Below, piece by piece: positions 1-11,030 of a stretch of 21,407 nt of DNA. The DNA is taken from NCBI GenBank assembly GCA_004151065.3, contig NWUY0300002459.1:16949-38355 (forward strand). The letters are read 5' to 3'. The position numbers were made by a program, and so were the translations under genes. Below the pieces are notes generated by a model, which did not search any database, was not told the DNA's origin, and was given only the letters and a program-made list of their open reading frames with translations. The stretch is from Larix sibirica. Lineage: Eukaryota; Streptophyta; Pinopsida; Pinales; Pinaceae. Position 1 is the stretch's first letter. Each line of letters opens with the position of its first letter.

Positions 1-2
1 TC

Positions 3-152
3 TGCACTCTACTTCTAGGACAGTTTATTAGATGCTATACTTCTCATAGAATAGGAAGGGAGTTTGGAAACAATCAGCAGAAACTTGAAGAATTAGGATT
101 GATGGTTGTCTCTTTCATAGAGGAGCAATTTGATCAGCCATTTTGGATGTAA
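3..152 (+). other. Possible C-terminal coding remnant, unidentified
   Basis: From the window edge there is a stop-free stretch of 49 codons ending in TAA. Its composition is mixed and protein-like (for example EELGLMVVSFIEEQFDQP). About 40 bases after the stop comes an AT-rich tail and an A-run near 197-204, as might follow the 3' end of a LINE or a processed copy. I do not recognise the protein, and 49 open codons could occur by chance. It may equally be the tail of a gene lying to the left of the window. Confidence 0.2.
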
Positions 153-720
153 CTCTCTTTTTTATATATAATCAATGATATTAACCGTTTCTGTCAAAAA
201 AAATATCAATCTTAGAAAAAGAAATAACACTTGGTCTTACACTTAAAAATGATTAATAATCCATCAAAGAAATTGAAGCTCCAAAACCTTTTTTTTGAAT
301 GATGGTTGTAAATGGTTGTTAACATTTCACATCCAACATCTTAAATTAAGAAAATATGACTTACTTTATTAACATTATTGAATTTGATGATACCAAATAA
401 AGTCTAAATATACTAGTTGAATATCTTTGTGAAATCACCACTAATTATTATACTTTTATTCTCTATCTATACCAAAATTTGAACTCAACTTAGATGATCA
501 TAATTTAAATTACTTTCAGTATAAAATAATTTCTAAAGTTGGTGAAATTACTCTCTAAATTTGTATGTAAGAGGAATAAAATACAAATTAAAATACACAA
601 TAAAAATATAAAAGTTGAAACCATAATAAAAATATTAAAAATAGTAGGGTAGAAACCATAATAATAAAAATGACGCATCTACAATATAAATTGTTGAAAT
701 AAAACATGTATATATCACTC
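153..720. other. AT-rich stretch, nothing recognised
   Basis: This segment is rich in A/T runs and short (aataaaaat)-like repeats around 575-675. I see no coding frame, RNA gene or clear transposon terminus. It lies beyond the C-terminal end of the CACTA transposase remnant, so a CACTA element end is expected here or just outside, but no CACTA/TAGTG terminus with a matching inverted repeat could be identified. Confidence 0.4.
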
Positions 721-729
721 TTAGTTGTT

Positions 730-3081
730 ATCACCTGCATTATCTTCTTTTCTTGTCATGATAACATTGTTGTCCTTAAAAACATGTTTTAATCTCAGAT
801 CATGTCTTAGTATGAGCCACTAGTCCCTATCCATCACATTTTAGTAAAACAAAATCAGTTACAATGTCTTGGGAAAGCACGAGGATCCTTATTTTCATCC
901 CACATATATTTAGATTTAATACATGTCTTCACACTATCATGATAGTCCTATACATTTCTCCAGTTAAAGGAATCCCACCACTTGCACATAAAAACAACAC
1001 GTTGGAAACATGAAAAGTCTACATGCATGATCTCTTGATCTTTTTAATGTAAACTCACTTTCTATGTATTAGGTTTTGATTGCAGTGGCTAGTAGCATGA
1101 CTAGATTGGTCAACTCGACCTCCACTCTACAATTAAGTATAACATGTCCATCATCGATGTCCTTGGTGTGAAAAATATGTCCATATATCTCATAGATGGG
1201 AAGAAATACACTTGTAAAAATGTGAAAAATATATGATGTCATTTTTCTAGTAACCTGAGCAATAAAAAAACAATACATGTTATAATTCAAACATGCATTA
1301 TAAAATGAACAATTGGCATAGAGATATTATTACAGAGTTGCTCCACTTTTTATGTATGTTCAGTGCATCCCCTTCACCATGTGGGTAATGATCAAACATG
1401 CCATATTTCTATCTAATTTGGTTAACAACCCAATTGTTGGGATAGAAGATTGGCATATTTTATTTTAAAAGATGAAGATAAGGCATGATTCTACAGGTCA
1501 ACCCTTATTTTTCTTGTCATTGTCCCATTTGCTTATCTTTTTTTCATACATGACCCATGCTCACATTTCCTTTGCATTTTAAAGAGTAAATTTATTGATG
1601 GCATTACCTTTTAAATTCTTGATGTATTCATGAAATCAAAACAAGTAGTATGGGACGAAAAAATGTAATCAACTAGTCCAATGTAAATGGTAACCTTGTA
1701 GAAAACTTGATAAAAGATAATGGGCTCACTCTTTATCATGTGTAATTTCTCCTTCGTTTGGAGTAGCTCACCTTTCCTTTTTTCTTCATCTCAATGGCCT
1801 TTCCAAACGACTTCACCTATTGTGTCATCAATTTTCTTATCCTACTCACTAGAATAATGGAATGAATTCTATACTATATACCCCTCCACCATGGGCCCCT
1901 TGTGTTTTTCCCTCTGTCAAACAAAATGCTTCAACTTTTTCATGTTCTTATCCAAGAATAACATCAAACAACAGGAAACCACCTAGACTAATTCAACCTC
2001 ATAAACTAGGTGAAAGTTGAAATAGAAGATGTACCTGTAAGTCCATGAAAATTGTGGGTTGTTCCTTCTCAAACATGCAAACAATCTCAACTATCTATCA
2101 ATGTTACCCTGGAATACTATCCATGTGAATCTCCTTTGATGTAAGCCAATGTACACATGTAGATAATTTAAATTTGGGGTGTTATAGGTATTAAGGAAAT
2201 TCATGGTCCACACATCCACACACAAACAAAGAATAAATTTAGTATGAAATAAACATGTACACAATTAATTGTCATAATATTGTGAGTGCATACCTATAAC
2301 CTACATTGCAAAAAAAAGTCATGTCATCCACATATATACCCTCAGAAGGTTCATATGGTCATGTGATTTTGACCTCGACAAATGTATTTATATAATGAAT
2401 AAACATTGTAGAGTTGAATTGTATAAAGAAGGTGCTTTCATATCCAATATAACATCCTTTGCCCTAGACATAACAACTCTCTTCAAAAGTCATGGGACAT
2501 AACCTTCTATAAAATACCAAGAGGGATCATCCTCTTAGATACTTACTTTTTTGGGCCAATTGATTTTTTAGTATTTGAAGCAATGATATCTCTCATATTA
2601 CTCGATGTGTCACCTTTTATAAATTATATTTGCTTCCATAAAGAAGATGAAACATTGCATGGGATATAGTAAGTCTGCAATCTTATGATGCTCCCCATAT
2701 GTAAGTTCTTAATTTCTTTTTCATCCCAATGAATTTTTCTTATTGTGGGATGTCAATGAAATTAGGATCATCACACATAGGTTCCCCATCTGAATACAAA
2801 AATAATTCAATTTCCTTCTCCTTTTTTATTTCATATGCCTTGAGCTATTGTGCTAATGTCATTGTTTTAGTTTTATGGGTTCTCTTTGGTTTACTATTGA
2901 AAGCAGATGTTGCTCTTATATAAGGGTGGACTTGAAAGCATGCATTTCTATTCTATAAGGGTGGTATTATAGGAGGAATGTAACCTAAAGCAATTGTATA
3001 CTGGATTTTGTAGGTTGTTAAGATACATAAGATTTATAGAAGGTCCATGACATTTACATATGATACCCTTTTGTTACAAGA
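730..3081 (-). pseudogene. CACTA (En/Spm) TNP2-type transposase, C-terminal half, decayed
   Basis: Read on the minus strand from the retrotransposon junction, the frame opens with LVTKGYH, the segment that in TNP2 transposases leads into a Cys-rich motif. It passes through a decayed middle (GEHLRIAHLL near 2690) and then a DUF4218-like section ending in PMVEGYIVY (about 1870-1900). The C-terminal part resembles the extension found in these proteins: DIDDGHVILNCRVEVELTN near 1110-1170, DENKDPRAFPRHC near 870-905 and WLILRHDLRLKHVF near 785-825. Stops and frame changes occur throughout, so it cannot make protein. TNP2 excises and inserts CACTA elements by binding their ends. The matching N-terminal half lies at 9,940-11,461, across the LTR retrotransposon. 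Family assignment is from recalled motif patterns, not a search. Confidence 0.72.
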
Positions 3082-4044
3082 CCTAATGCCTCATATTTTG
3101 AATTAATCATATACTTTGGTGACAAAAATAAATAAGTGATCTTATAGGAATAATAATAAGTAATAATAAAAATGATAAGAATAATGGTAATAAATAATAT
3201 TGATGTTAATAATAATAGTGAAATTCAATTGGGTCTAGCTCGTGTGGTTGTGGGAAGCAGTGTTATCCTCCCCACCTAGATTATATTCTTGTAATTAACA
3301 TGTTGAGATCACAATGAGCATATTTTTGTAACAAATCAATGCCCTATTGTTGACATGGACTTGTTCCCTGAAGAATCTGTGGTTTACCATGGGTACCATC
3401 CTCAAAATTAAGGGAAGCATATGGGGGTTTATTATGAAAGTAAAAGTAAAAAGGAGAGAAATTACTGAAAAGAAATAAAGGGGAAAATCTAAATAAAGCA
3501 AAAGCTCACTACAAGCGACATGATTAAAGGTAAGAGTAATTACTTAATGGCAAGTGGAGTCTATGCGTGTGATTTTTTTCACAAATGGATATGAAGAATA
3601 ATTATTTAAGTCAGGTTGAGGAGATGATGAAGACATCTTTGGCTTGGGGCATTTTGACCCTTGTGGGTTTGTCTCTGGAGCTTGGGTTCCTGAAGGAAGA
3701 TGAATGATAACTGAATTTGGTTTATCAATTGAGGGCTTGTGTGGCCTTGGTTGGCTCAACTGAGGGAATTGGTTGGGAGGGGATTCCCCCCCAACAAATT
3801 GTTTCCCACATAGTTGCAAACAATAGGAGCAAGAGGTTGGAGCGTCATTGGTTCATCCTCAACAATTGTAAGTGGGTTGCTTTTGAATCTCTCAAGTATT
3901 CCATTTACTTTGCTTGTTGGATTATGCAAATAAATTGGTGACTATTATTAAGTGTTTTAATATTCAATGTATCCATAATGGTGATTCAATGATTTATATG
4001 TTAATGCGTTTTTATAAAGAAATTTTATGAACTGAGGATTTACT
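3082..4044 (+). repeat. 5' LTR (copy 1)
   Basis: It aligns along its length with 13334-14269 and, apart from a missing internal block, with 9341-9934. Its first two bases are CC instead of the TG seen in the other two copies, a decay change. It contains a TAA-rich microsatellite-like stretch (about 3145-3215) and a tRNA-like segment at 3231-3290. It ends just before the primer-binding site. A 91-codon minus ORF inside it (3544-3819) is not preserved in the other two LTRs. Confidence 0.75.
3231..3290 (+). repeat. tRNA-like (SINE-head-like) segment inside LTR copy 1
   Basis: The sequence starts gggtctagctcgtgtggttg, reminiscent of a tRNA 5' half with an A-box. About 40 bases later it has a degenerate B-box. 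The counterpart in LTR copy 2 reads aggttttattcc, two changes from the B-box consensus GGTTCGATTCC. The segment lies within the roughly 350-bp block missing from the third LTR. This may be an old SINE insertion or chance similarity. Confidence 0.35.
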
Positions 4045-4046
4045 TA

Positions 4047-4070
4047 TGATATCAGAGCCATGTTTCAACT
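4047..4070 (+). promoter_or_regulatory. Retrotransposon primer-binding site, initiator tRNA-Met
   Basis: TGATATCAGAGCC followed by ATGTTTCAACT matches the complement of the 3' end of plant initiator tRNA-Met, which starts TGGTATCAGAGCC. About 4 of 24 positions differ, and the match extends into the T-arm. It lies two bases after the LTR end, exactly where minus-strand DNA synthesis would be primed. The tRNA sequence is from established knowledge. Confidence 0.8.
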
Positions 4071-4525
4071 CTAATGAGATTTGTATTTTTATGATAATTT
4101 TAAATGATATTTTTTTGTGTTGTGTCATTCTCTTCTCAATCATGGATGTTTAGTGAATATTTACCATAATATATATAAGTAACAATACCATAATGGTACT
4201 TAGATGAAAATGCCATAAGATATATAAGTCATAATTATATAAATCCTAAATCATATTATAAAAAATAGAACAAACATAAAGAAATAAAATTGATGGCTTA
4301 ATAAAATGCTTGAGTTTAGCTCCCCAAATCATATGATGTCTTTGCTTTTTATGCCCATTTCTTATATGTGCTTTGATAACATTAATTGGACTAAATTCCT
4401 TTTTATCCTTTGTTTTATGAATTTGGGTTTCCTTTGCATCCTCAATCAAAGTACAAGTAAGGCATGGGATAAGGGGCACTCATATCATCCCTTATTTTCG
4501 GGAATAGTTATCCCTAAATCTAGTA

Positions 4526-4551
4526 GGAACTATGACATAAGTCATAGTTCC
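4526..4551. repeat. Perfect 11-bp inverted repeat with 4-bp loop
   Basis: The arms are ggaactatgac and gtcatagttcc, separated by ataa. In the duplicated block (about 14800-14825) the same place reads ggaactatgacataaagttcc, so the right arm is incomplete there. The right arm overlaps the left arm of the larger hairpin at 4543-4646. Confidence 0.85.
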
Positions 4552-4646
4552 ACTTCATTGCTGGGAACTTTGTCCGGTTTTGGACCGTGTTAAAATGACC
4601 CAAATGTTCGATTTTTAAAAAAATGTACATAAGAAGTGGAACTATG
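4543..4646. repeat. 14-bp perfect inverted repeat enclosing 76 bp (copy 1)
   Basis: The left arm catagttccacttc (4543-4556) is the exact reverse complement of gaagtggaactatg (4633-4646). The corresponding arms in the duplicated block pair over 11 bp (14815-14825 with 14925-14935). At one position both arms have changed together, so pairing is kept. It could be a small foldback/MITE-like unit, a structured part of the retrotransposon leader RNA, or part of an older element terminus. Confidence 0.7.
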
Positions 4647-4749
4647 CCTAGCCGAAAAAATCACCCTCATTGAAAATGGGGCATTAATTGAGCGCCCTAT
4701 ATCATACACTCACAAGTAACCAACAAAATATTTAAAAAACCAAATTTCA

Positions 4750-4925
4750 AGTACAACTTGAGTGGTCCTAACAATTAAGAACATGTGTTTCCTCTTGGGA
4801 GGTTACAAGTTCAAATCTGAAGGAGGGTAGGGTATGTACACCTCCATATAATTTAGCAATCAATTTGTTACAAGGTCTTATAAGCCAATGCCAAATTGAT
4901 GAGTTTCTTGTTGCGAGGTCTTATA
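4750..4925 (+). mobile_element. SINE-like tRNA-derived insertion
   Basis: The segment runs from acttgagtggtcctaaca through catgtgtttcctcttgggag to a good B-box, agttcaaatc (4808-4817), the layout of a tRNA-derived SINE head. The duplicated block has unrelated, shorter sequence here (about 15046-15142), so this insertion is probably later than the block duplication. Its 3' part repeats aggtcttata twice (4873, 4918). I could not fix target-site duplications, so the ends are approximate. Confidence 0.5.
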
Positions 4926-5259
4926 CACCAATTCCATTGATGTGTTCATTTCCTCTAGATGCATGTACTTACAAGCATGCTTTATTTCACATTTACCTTT
5001 CATATTTGATCTAACATAGGCATTGGAGATGGATGTGGGTGAGAATGTTGTCACTTGGTGGCTCAATAGTCCTTGACATGACCACACCATAAATATTTCT
5101 AAAACCCTAATAATTTTTTTGTCAATGACAAATGCTTGTTCTGCACTCCTTGATGGGATCTTTTGAGATGCCTATTGGTCATTCATGGAATCTTAAACCC
5201 ATGGTTTTCTTTGGGATATTTGGCAAGATTCCATAAATTACTCAACTTAGATTCATATA

Positions 5260-5796
5260 TTTGTAAGAGATGGTGAGGATTTTTTCTGGTCATGTCCATA
5301 TTTCTAAGTTTCTTTCCAAAACCTAGAATCCTTATGACTTTCCCAATGTTGGATTTTTTCTATGGTTTACCTTATCGAAGCACCTAAAACCTTAAGCAAC
5401 TTCAAATTTCTTTCACACACACAACATCAATTGCATGAGTTGAACGCTAATATGTTGCATTTATATTATGTGAATGCATCAATCAAGATGGATATCTTTG
5501 GTAATGCTCATGGATGGTACATATGTCATTATCCTTGATCCACTCAACAAGATATACTTTCACCTCGAGTAGTTTCCACAAGCTCAACCAAGTTTGTTAA
5601 ATATAACATACACTTAGTGTAGGAAATGTTGATTGAAACAAAAATATATCCAGGAACAAGTGTTGGCATATGCTGTGAAGTATTCCATGGGATATTCCTC
5701 GTAGTTATTATTGATGCCCATGACCTTAAGGTCCCATTTTTTTATACAATTGTCTATCCTATAGTGGCTAAGGATTTCCACTTGGTGAATTCTTAG
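5260..5796 (+). pseudogene. Decayed retrotransposon ORF (possible gag), unidentified
   Basis: A single plus-strand frame reads through about 179 codons with only a few stops. Several of these are explicable as C-to-T changes: TGA after HGWYICHYP, and TAG after YNIHLV. Protein-like stretches include NANMLHLYYVNASIKMDIFG, YPGTSVGICCEVFHGIFLVV and IIDAHDLKVPFFYTIVYPIV. The position after the LTR, primer-binding site and leader is where gag would lie. I recognise no zinc knuckle, protease or polymerase motif, so gag is an inference from position only. Confidence 0.45.
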
Positions 5797-8650
5797 TTGA
5801 CTTTTTGGAACACCTATGTCACCACTAACTTTGCTACTAGAGGGTATCTATTTTAGTCTAGGACTGAATAGACTAAACATTGACTATGGAGCAATCTATG
5901 CTCTGGATTTATGTTTAGCCTTCATTCAACATGAATAAACACAACTCATTGCATCAATAAGCACTTTCTACAATTAAGTATTAGGAAGATGTATAATTCC
6001 TTCCTTGCTCAACAAAGCTATAATGACATAATTTAAAATGGAAGTTTAGTGTGAATATAAAGGGTTCATAAATATACAAGATGGATCCATATGATTAAGC
6101 TTAATGCATAATGAACTTGATTCGTGGACATCGCTTCTCATGAGGGGAAGAACCATAATTCAAAGAACTTGACCAAATCAAAACAAATAAGTGCCATTGT
6201 GGCCAAGATTTCTTTTATATGCACTAATTTTTATTTTCTATGTTCACTAGTAGTTAACAAGTTTGAATAAGTTGCTTATTTTGAAATCTAATTAATGCAA
6301 CAAAATGATATAATTATTGTATCGATGGATTTGAATTTGCATGTAGTTTTATTTATCATATGCATGGTTGAGTATTAATATGAATGTTTGAGTATGAATA
6401 CACACAGTTGATTATTGTTCCCTAAAACACATACCATGAGACTTAGTATCTAGACTATGAAACCTTTAAACTTAGAAGGCAGGCATAATGATTTTGAAGC
6501 ATATGATAAGAAGGGTATGATAAAAGCACATATAACCCATATATTGTCTTAACCATGGAAGATAAACATGAATCGCCTCTCCACTTATGTATGTTATGCT
6601 AAGAACATTGTTACAAACAAACTCTTGTTCACAAGATTGTTAGGAAGGCCCATACATTAGGAATGCAAAAGCAAAGAAAGGTGTGACTCAGAGAGCCATT
6701 GGCCCCTTAGAAAAATTAGAAAATTATAATTATATTAAGTGGAATGATGGAACGCTTTGAGAAACTGTTTATTTAATGATGGAGCAATAATTTTAGGTAA
6801 TAAATGAATGCTATTGACATAGACAAATGTGTGTGGGGAAGGAATCAATATTTGTATTAAATGTTTCCCCTAGGATTGACATTTTGTAGTAGCCTTTCCT
6901 GGAGCATGATGGAAGTTTTTGATTTGTCATGAGAAAATAGTCATGATGAGGTAGAAGGGATACCTTAGCACTTTTGAGGTATCCCTAAAATGAGTAGCTA
7001 ACCCTGTTGAAAAATGGTTGTTGAATCATAGAAGGATCCCCTAATAGGATACACAATAAGAATCTATATAAGGTCTAAGGGCAATGCCTATCCTGAAATA
7101 ATGTTCACAATTAAACCAATTTGAGTTAAGTGATTGGGATGAGGATGTTGATAATTAGAATGAATTTGGAAGGTATGGAGACCTTAGATTAAAGAGATAA
7201 TAAACCATGAGATCCTACAAAATGATAATGAAAGAATATAATTAAAAATTTGTAAAAATTCCACAAGGGGAAAGGGAAATTAGCATAATGGCACATTATC
7301 CTAGCCGATTACATATTAGTGATAGTTGAATAAATTTCTCAGTTGAATAGCAACAGCATATAATTGTCATATCTAGAGCACTAATCAAGGCTCACGTGAC
7401 TCCATTGGGGTTCATACCTAATTGATAGCATTAAAGGGCTAGGGCAATTATGAGATTGTAATAAATCTCTTGGGTAACTTTATGTAATGATATTGAAGGG
7501 GTGCCTCTCCAAAGTGGTGAGCTCTCTTAATGACATTAATGAGTGAGTTGGGCAACACAATTGATGAAAGTTAAGGGTAATGGTTGATATCATCTTAGCG
7601 TCAAGATATGCAATCATGAAATAGAGAATTCACAACTGGTGATGGATGACAAGTTGTAGAATGAAAAATAGGGTTTAAAGGGTTAAACATTAAGTATAAC
7701 AATTTTCTACGACTCGGTTTATAGTCTTAGAGACTCATGATAAAACACCTAGCATGAAGAGTAAGAATCGTGTATTCCAATGATTGGTTGTGTATTCGGA
7801 TTAGGTGAGCTAATACCTCTGAGAATGAACAATGATAGCTACATGTGATGGATAAATTTCTAGGGAGTATTTCCAAATTTCATCGAATTTCACTATGAAA
7901 AAAAGAATGCATGCCTAGATATTGTGGCTCTAGATAATGTGGGATTACTTGAAAGTATGACAATGTACTCAAATGAGAAAAAAATATGTGAAAAAAATTA
8001 GTGTTTTGATTGATAACTTGACTATACATTTCCATAAACATCAATATTCTTATTGCAAGATGATAAACTATAATCAAAAGATTATCAGTATCTTCATGAT
8101 ATCAAATAACATCCATAGTATTTCACAATGATCCCTTATAGAGTCAGCTTGGGTTGATAAACTTAACCAGAGAATATCAATTTATTATATGGGGGTTTGA
8201 TGGTATTCTTTGCATTAGATATGACATCTAGTAATCATTATTTATATATTCATGCATACTAGTGATTAAGATTTTGTTGACGGATCATGATAAGAATGTG
8301 CATGATGTTTTATTGTAGTGCATATACTATTTGATTTTCAAATTCATGAAGTTATGTTGTTTTAAGAGAACCTGTGGTATTTAACATGTATTTATGTTGA
8401 TGTAATGTTATGATGGCATGTTGTATCTTTGATAAAGAGATGATGAAGTGATATTACTTATAATCATAATTTATGAAGTGAAGGCCTATTGTAACTACAT
8501 GTGTTTATTTTATGATGAGTTTCCTTTATGATGATATGTGTGAGCATGTGGTGCCTTGGTATTCTTGATGGTGTGATGACAACGATTATGTTGTGCTCTC
8601 ATGTTGACATACAACATATAGCATGTATATTATTTTATATTACATGATGA
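5797..8650. other. Retrotransposon interior, nothing recognised
   Basis: This AT-rich stretch lies within the LTR element. I looked for reverse transcriptase (YxDD), integrase, RNase H and aspartic protease motifs in both orientations by eye and found none. A minus-strand 65-codon ORF at 7880-8077 is surrounded by stops and has low-complexity residues. About 8260-8660 is rich in atgatg and gatg words. Confidence 0.45.
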
Positions 8651-9340
8651 TGTTATGATTATAATTAATGCATTGGTTTCCTATTGTGAGGTGGTGATTG
8701 ATAGGAAATCCACCAGTGGGCCAAGAGGATCGGTTCTTGTGGGATCCCATGCCTATGAAAGAGAATATCTACAAGTATCACCTTATGGGTTGGGCACAAA
8801 ATCAATCAATAAACTTGTGCTGGTGGTTCTTTTTTCTTTCTATAATTGTCGATGGGACATGGAAATATCTTGAGAAGGATAGAGTGCATGATATTGGAGT
8901 TGTGATGATGAAGTCTAGAAAAAGAGTTGGAGTTTTACTTGCGAGTGGAGTTGTGTGGTTGGACTTCGATGTCGGGGGATAAGTACCTAGTAGGTTTTCG
9001 GGAGGATATTTAGGGCAACCTTTTGAGATGCTTGGGGTATGTGAGTAGTGTATTGGACCTAATACCTACTTGGGAATATGAGGCCTTGGGCCTTTGGGAC
9101 CTAGTTAGGTTTATGGGCATTAAGAATAATGCCAAGTGTCTAGAAGATGACTAGAGTTGTGGTTGCACTTCCATGGATTTTTGATGTAGCCTTTTGATAC
9201 CTACTATACCCACTTGGGTGGCTCTTATACTAGTTCAATTGAGGGTGACTAATGTGAAAAGTAGAGAAGTAAGTAAAAATATATAAGTAACATAATTAAA
9301 GTTAAATTCGGGATGAAGTACACTAAAGTCCAGGGTATTA
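8651..9340. other. Retrotransposon 3' interior, slightly more GC-rich, no confident gene
   Basis: Two overlapping plus-strand ORFs (8655-8873 and 8698-8982) cover part of this stretch in different frames. Neither shows a family motif, and I do not call them. The segment just before the 3' LTR should contain a polypurine tract. Only a weak candidate, aaagtccaggg near 9326-9336, is visible. Confidence 0.35.
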
Positions 9341-9934
9341 TGTAATGCCTATATTTTGAATGAATCATATACTTTGGAGATGAAAATAAATAAGTAAAAT
9401 CTAACAAAAAATGACATGATTAAAGATAAGAGTAATTAATCGATCACAAGTGGAGTCTATGCATGGGATTTTTGCATAGATAGATATGAACTTTTTAACT
9501 GAGGTTGAGGAGATTATGAAGACATCTTTGGGTAGGAGCATTTTGATTCTTAATGCTTTTTCATTGGATATTAATCTACTGAAAGAAGAGGAATGATAGT
9601 TGGATTTGGTTTGTTGATTTAGAGATCGAGGGCCCTTAGTTGGATCGACTAAGGGAATTGGTTGGGAGGAGATTCATCCCCTAGAAGTTGTTACCCACAT
9701 AGTTTCAAATGATAGGAGCAAGAGGCTGGAGTGTCACTAGTTCATCCTTAGCAAATTGTTAGTGAGTTTCTTGTGAATCTCTTAGGTATGTCATTTACTT
9801 GTATTGCTAAATTATGAAAATAAATTAGTGGTTATGGTTAAGTGTTTTAATATTCAATGTATCCATATTGGTGATTCAGTGATCTATATGCTGATGTGTT
9901 CTTGTAAAGTAGTTTTATGAGTTTAGGCTTTACA
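9341..9934 (+). repeat. 3' LTR (copy 3), internally deleted
   Basis: It begins TGTAATGCC and ends TTTACA. It aligns with the first ~60 bp and the last ~530 bp of the LTR at 3082-4044, but lacks about 350-370 bp between aaataagt and aaaatctaa. The base run after it, taaga, matches the caaga before the 5' LTR. Confidence 0.72.
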
Positions 9935-10599
9935 TAAGACCCATGCCAATGTTATTATATTTGGAACATTTTAGCACCAAATTAAGTATGCCAAATAACA
10001 TAACAATTATGAATAAATAAATCAACATGCTTACCAAAATTAAATATTAGTCTTGAATAATCATGCATGTTGTATACATATATGCCATATAATGTAAAAG
10101 ATATTTTCATCAATATTGGTATTAATACATTGTATACATGTATAAATTTCCATAATTGGTTCCATTCATCAATCAACAGTTGGAGTAGGATTTCATTCTC
10201 TTCACTTGCATTCTACCATGAACTATAAAAGAAACATAATATGTTCATTTTCACATAAAAGCATGGGCATATATTATTATTGATCACTATCATTGGCCAA
10301 ATATTATAGTTGGTGTTTTTGAGGGAATATAGGTTAACTTCATCTATGTATATGCTCAATTTAAGGCTTCATACTTCGTCCTTGAATTTATTAGGCCATG
10401 TATCCTTTATATGATTCATGGTTTTTAAATCCACTAGGATATGTATATCTCTTGCACAATATTTTGTGATGAATTCCATCCTTTCAACACAATGAATTAT
10501 TTACAATGAAATATCCTTTCAATACTTCAAATTATAGGCACGTGCCTCAATGTATTATGAAGGTGACCATGTCCATACCCTTTAAGAAAAAGAAGATAT

Positions 10600-11030
10600 G
10601 ATACTTATAATGCCCATCTTCTAGACAAATCTATTTGTCAACATATCCTTCTCTATAAAGAATACAATCGTTAAGACAAGCATGATATGAAATGTATTCA
10701 ACCCCCAACCTTTTCAATAGTTTCTTTGCCTATTTGTAATCGTTAGGGAGGACATTATCACTTGGAATTAGTTTATCTTTTAATAACTAATATAACCAAT
10801 ATTAGTGAGGAATACAAATGTATACTATCATGAAGAACACATAAAATCCTTTTTTATTGTTGATTGTGTGACATGATTCATTATAATATAGTCGTGTGCA
10901 TTTTTTGTTGCATGGGCATGCTAAAACCTTCTCCTCGCAAGTTGTAAGAGCTAGGAATAGACACATAAAGCGAAGCAAACAAATATAAAAGAAACTATCT
11001 ATCCACATATATGATAGTTAAATTAAAGCA
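10600..11030 (-). repeat. 431-bp tandem duplication, unit 1
   Basis: This unit is directly followed by a second copy (11031-11461) differing at about 14 of 431 positions, or about 97% identical with no indel. Each unit holds the transposase Transpos_assoc exon and the start of the next coding segment. The proximal unit continues into the rest of the gene, while the distal one ends after the LLKDKL...NDC segment. Confidence 0.92.

Larger units (their letters stand above)
4071..5150 (+). other. Retrotransposon leader region, non-coding
   Basis: This segment follows the primer-binding site and is repeated at 14296-15358. It holds short A/T-rich repeats (4160-4237), an inverted-repeat hairpin (4543-4646) and a SINE-like insertion (about 4750-4925) that the second copy lacks. 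Small ORFs here (for example 4246-4479 minus and 4306-4593 plus) are not preserved in the second copy, so I do not call genes. Confidence 0.55.
3082..9934 (+). mobile_element. LTR retrotransposon inserted in the CACTA transposase, decayed
   Basis: The element consists of a 5' LTR (3082-4044), a Met-tRNA primer-binding site, a leader, a decayed ORF, a long non-coding interior and a 3' LTR (9341-9934). The 3' LTR begins TGTAATG and ends TTTACA. The five bases before the 5' LTR are caaga and the five after the 3' LTR are taaga, a target-site duplication with one C/T change. The transposase sequence on the two sides belongs to the two halves of one minus-strand gene, which independently supports the boundaries. 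No reverse transcriptase, integrase or RNase H motif was recognised inside. It is therefore either extremely decayed or a non-autonomous, LARD-like element. Superfamily is undetermined; the TGTAATG start is common in Ty3/Gypsy LTRs. Confidence 0.75.

Noticed and set aside
3507-3520. cactacaagcgac as a possible CACTA terminus
   Set aside because: It lies inside the LTR, the corresponding place in the other LTR copies lacks it, and no inverted partner was found.
3544-3819. 91-codon minus-strand ORF, rich in Pro and Ser
   Set aside because: It lies entirely within the LTR. The same place in the other two LTR copies is broken by indels and stops, so there is no sign of protein constraint.
8655-8982. 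Two overlapping plus-strand ORFs of 72 and 94 codons
   Set aside because: They overlap in different frames, show no family motif, and lie in the 3' interior of the LTR element.
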